This document shows, in pieces, positions 61,291 to 64,000 of a stretch of 64,000 nucleotides of DNA. Source of the DNA: Vitellaria paradoxa (lineage: Eukaryota > Streptophyta > Magnoliopsida > Ericales > Sapotaceae); contig CM034236.1 of NCBI GenBank assembly GCA_019916065.1, positions 48,739,690-48,803,689 of the forward strand, in the 5' to 3' direction. A program made the position numbers and the translations under genes. The notes beneath the pieces are model-generated. The model saw only the letters and a program-made list of their open reading frames with translations, was not told where the DNA came from and made no database searches. How positions within the stretch are numbered: the stretch's first letter is position 1; every line of letters starts with the position of its first letter.

Positions 61291-63400
61291 ATGTTCTTAA
61301 GATCTGGCAGACTTGTTGGAAATAATTCTGAGTTGCGTTCACCATCATCTCTAGCTGAATTAGTTGAACTTGCTACATCTTACACATCATCTGAATCATC
61401 TGTGCATATGGATCCACCACCACCACCTGCTTTACCGGGAGGACCACCACCTCTTTTGTCGAAAGGTAGTGTTCATGGAGGGAATGATCAAATCGATCAA
61501 AATCTTTTTAGACCTCTCCGTGAATATCTCCATCCAGCTAGGCAAACAACACCATCATGCATTGTACTTTCCATTGGACATCATAATTTTAATTTTAAAC
61601 CAGGAACAATTCAACTTTTGCCTACTTTTCATGGCATGGATTTCGAAAATCCTTACATGCATATGAAAGAATTTGAGGATGTTTGTGGAACATGCATGGA
61701 TAGGAATACAAATGAAGACATGGTTAGGCTTAAGTTATTTCCATTTTCATTGAAAGATAAAGCAAAGATGTGGTTGAACTCATTGGAGCCTAGATCAATT
61801 GGAACTTGGAGGGACATGCAAATAAAGTTTTTGAAGAAGTATTTTCCAGCTAATAGGACAGTGATACTCCAACAATAAATCATGAATTTTGTGTGTAAGC
61901 CTAATGAAACATTTGCACATGCATGGGATAGGTTTAGAGAATTGTTGCAAGCTTGTCCACATCATGGTTTTGAGTCTTGGAGAATTGTTAACTTCTTTCA
62001 TAATGCATTAACTCCAAATCTAAAAATGTTGGTTGCAACAATGTGTAATGGTGAATTTTATGATAAAACCACTGAAGAAGCTTTGCATTTTTTTGATTCC
62101 TTGGTTGAAAATACTAAACAATGGGAGGTAGTTTCTCCATTTTCTGAGTTTTCTGACAGAATAGGTGCAAGAGGAAAGTTTTATCTCAGTGACACTGATG
62201 ATCTTGGTGCTCGTTTGGCTGCATTGTCAAGGAAAGTGGAGTTGATGGAGCAAAAGAAGCAAAGATCGAAGGAAAAGGAAGTCAACTGTGTGTTGTGTGA
62301 AACTTCGGACCACAAGACAGACGATTGTCCCACACTTCCAGCTTTTAAAGAAGTTCTTTATGGTCAAGTAAATCCCCCACCAGCTGCAAGAAATTACAAC
62401 TCAAATCAGGGGGTGAACAACTTTGCCTCAGGAAATCAGCCATATTCGAATGCTTACAAGGCTAGATATAGAGGCCATTCGAATACCCCCTGGAAAGCTG
62501 AGGCACAACAGCAGCAGCAGCAGCAACCTCAACAACCTTTTCCACCTCAACCATTTCATTCCCAACTTTATCAACCTCAACAGAACACCAACAATTATCA
62601 GCCACCACATAAAAGATCATTGGAGGATACCTTGCAACAATTCATGCAAGGGCAAATTGGAACTAACAACCAAAATTCAAGGTTCCAAGATCAAACAAAT
62701 AGGGCTATGGAAGACATTCGAAGTTAACTGTCAAAGCTCACTCAAGCTTTAACCTTGAGGGAAACAGGGAAACTTCCATCTCAGCCCAAACCAAATCCCA
62801 CTGGCCAAGTGCACTTCAATGAATCATCTTCTTCAAGTGCAAATGAGAATTTGGAACATGTGCAAGCTATTTCAACATTGAGAAGTGGAAAACAGATCTT
62901 GAAACCAGATTATGTTCTAATTGAAGAGGCAAATGAGAAAAATATGATAGAAGATTAGGAAGAAATCCAGCACAACACCAGCAGCAAAGCATTTGAACAG
63001 CAGCTGCTCACCGAAACAGAAGCTGAATTGCAGCAAAAGTAGCTACTAGAAGAGCAAAAACAGCAGCTGCACAGCAGATCAGAAATTGAAGAACAGCAGA
63101 AACAAAAGCTGGACAGCAGTTTAGAATCGGAACAGCAGCAAATGGAACAAGCACAATTTCAGAAACAAGAACAAAATCTACACAGTAGAACAGAAAATGA
63201 ACTGAAACGAAATCTGGACAGCAGACCAGAAGCTGAACAAAAACAGTAGCCGAGCAACGAGGAGCAGAAGAACAGATTTCAGATGAAAGAACAGGTAATT
63301 TCTCAAAATAAAAATGATTTTTCTAAAAATACAACCAAAGGTTTTGATGAAAAACAATTTGAAAATAGTGAAAAAGTTCTGGAAAGGAGAAGATTTCAAA
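61291..63400 (+). pseudogene. Retrotransposon gag, broken
   Basis: Read in one frame from ATG 61291 (MFLRSGRLVG). The first part has the plant retrotransposon gag core (KAKMWLNSLEPRSIGTWRDM, then FAHAWDRFRELLQACPHHGF). A CX2CX4HX4C zinc knuckle lies at 62287-62328, followed by a Gln/Pro-rich linker with a CAG run. In-frame stops occur at 61876 (TAA), 62725 (TAA), 62956 (TAG), 63040 (TAG) and 63247 (TAG), and the frame is lost near 63400. In intact relatives this is the N-terminal part of a gag-pol polyprotein that packages the element RNA. 60660-61290 is the untranslated leader. Confidence 0.9.
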
Positions 63401-63419
63401 AGAAAACCAGCTGGACAGT

Positions 63420-64000
63420 CCTGATTTCATTCCAAAAATTCCTTTTCCTCAAAGGTTGAACAAAGGAAAGAAAGATAATTTGAATGCTGACATTTATGAA
63501 CTTTTCAAACAAGTCAGAATAAACATTCCTTTACTTGATGCCATTAAACAAAATCCATCTTATGGAAAGTTTTGAAAGATTTGTGCACTGTCAAAAGTAG
63601 AATGAATGTCAAAGAGAGAGCATTTTTAACTGAACAAGTGAGCTCAATTTTGCAATTCAAAACCCCTCCAAAATATAAAGATCCGGGGTGTCCTACAATC
63701 GCATGCATCATTGGGGATAAAAGGGTAGATAGAGCCTTGTTGGATTTGGGAGCAAGTGTTAATCTTTTGCCATTTTCTGTGTACCAACAGCTTGGATTAG
63801 GGGAGCTTAGACCTACTAGGGTGACACTTCAATTAGCGGATAGGTCAGTCAAAGTCCCTAGAGGTATTGTAGAGGATGTCCTAATTCAAGTGGAGCATTT
63901 TGTCTTTCCAGTGGACTTTATAATGCTTGATACCCAATCAATTCAAGGGCCACAACCAGCTGTCCCAGTCATCTTAGGAAGACCATTTTTGGCCACTTCT
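63420..64000 (+). pseudogene. Retrotransposon aspartic protease region, frameshifted and cut by the window end
   Basis: After a frame change near 63400 the linker continues, with a stop and a second frame change at about 63573. The protease then reads in a third frame: RALLDLGASVNLLPFSVYQQ, with the active-site Asp codon at 63743, continuing to PAVPVILGRPFLATS at the window edge. The DLGAS form of the active site, rather than DTGA or DSGA, is common in Athila-type proteases. The enzyme would cleave the gag-pol polyprotein. Confidence 0.88.

Larger units (their letters stand above)
59145..64000 (+). mobile_element. Athila-like Ty3/Gypsy retrotransposon, truncated by the window end
   Basis: A long LTR is followed by a tRNA-Asp primer-binding site, then gag and the start of protease in the order expected for plant Gypsy elements of the Athila/Tat group. 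The coding region carries several stops and at least two frameshifts, so this copy cannot move on its own. Reverse transcriptase, integrase and the 3' LTR would lie beyond 64000. Confidence 0.9.

Overview
This window is nuclear DNA from a flowering plant, almost certainly a eudicot. The evidence is AT-rich intergenic DNA, GT-AG introns, plant-only gene families (MES-type methylesterases, a Dof transcription factor), a tRNA-Asp-primed Gypsy element of Athila type, tRNA-derived SINEs, many MITEs and long TA/CT microsatellites. The species cannot be named from the sequence alone. There is no operon structure, and most of the window is transposon-derived or simple-sequence DNA.

Four host loci are well supported. 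(1) MES-type alpha/beta-hydrolase gene, minus strand, 2612-4733, three exons, 266 aa, complete Ser/Asp/His triad. (2) A second MES copy, same strand and intron positions, 15362-20399. It is disabled by two stop codons between its start codon and the first conserved beta-strand, and its 3.4 kb second intron holds a 146-bp tandem satellite. (3) ATG101, a subunit of the autophagy-initiating ATG1/ATG13 kinase complex, minus strand, 26833-33304, seven exons, 218 aa. (4) A Dof zinc-finger transcription factor, plus strand, 55003-56019, 338 aa, uninterrupted coding region. An isolated terminal exon of an unrecognised gene (minus, 59009-59138) lies against the edge of the Gypsy element.

Region by region: 0.6-2.2 kb is a large imperfect palindrome (foldback element) with a minisatellite in one arm. 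2.6-4.7 kb is MES copy 1. 4.8-8.9 kb is a decayed tRNA-Met-primed LTR element whose 5' LTR is split by an AT-rich TIR element; it begins about 30 bp upstream of the MES1 TATA box. 8.9-15.3 kb is MITEs and tandem duplications. 15.4-20.4 kb is the MES pseudogene. 20.4-21.3 kb is a MITE cluster between two copies of a promoter segment. 21.3-26.8 kb is AT-rich DNA with a 1.2 kb TIR element. 26.8-33.5 kb is ATG101. 33.5-54.6 kb is a gene desert with two SINEs flanked by target-site duplications, a 34-bp G-box tandem array and MITEs. 54.6-56.5 kb is the Dof gene. 58.2-58.4 kb is a possible solo LTR. From about 59.1 kb to the window end is a decayed Athila-like Gypsy element (LTR, PBS, gag, start of protease) with several stops and frameshifts.

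The host genes are not a functional unit. The two MES copies are tandem duplicates of which one has died. ATG101 and Dof are unrelated in function, although genes of these two families are also neighbours in Arabidopsis as far as I recall. I saw no clearly new biological system. The most unusual structures are the palindrome with a one-sided minisatellite, the nucleosome-length satellite inside the MES pseudogene intron, the G-box array, and the orphan exon at the Gypsy boundary.
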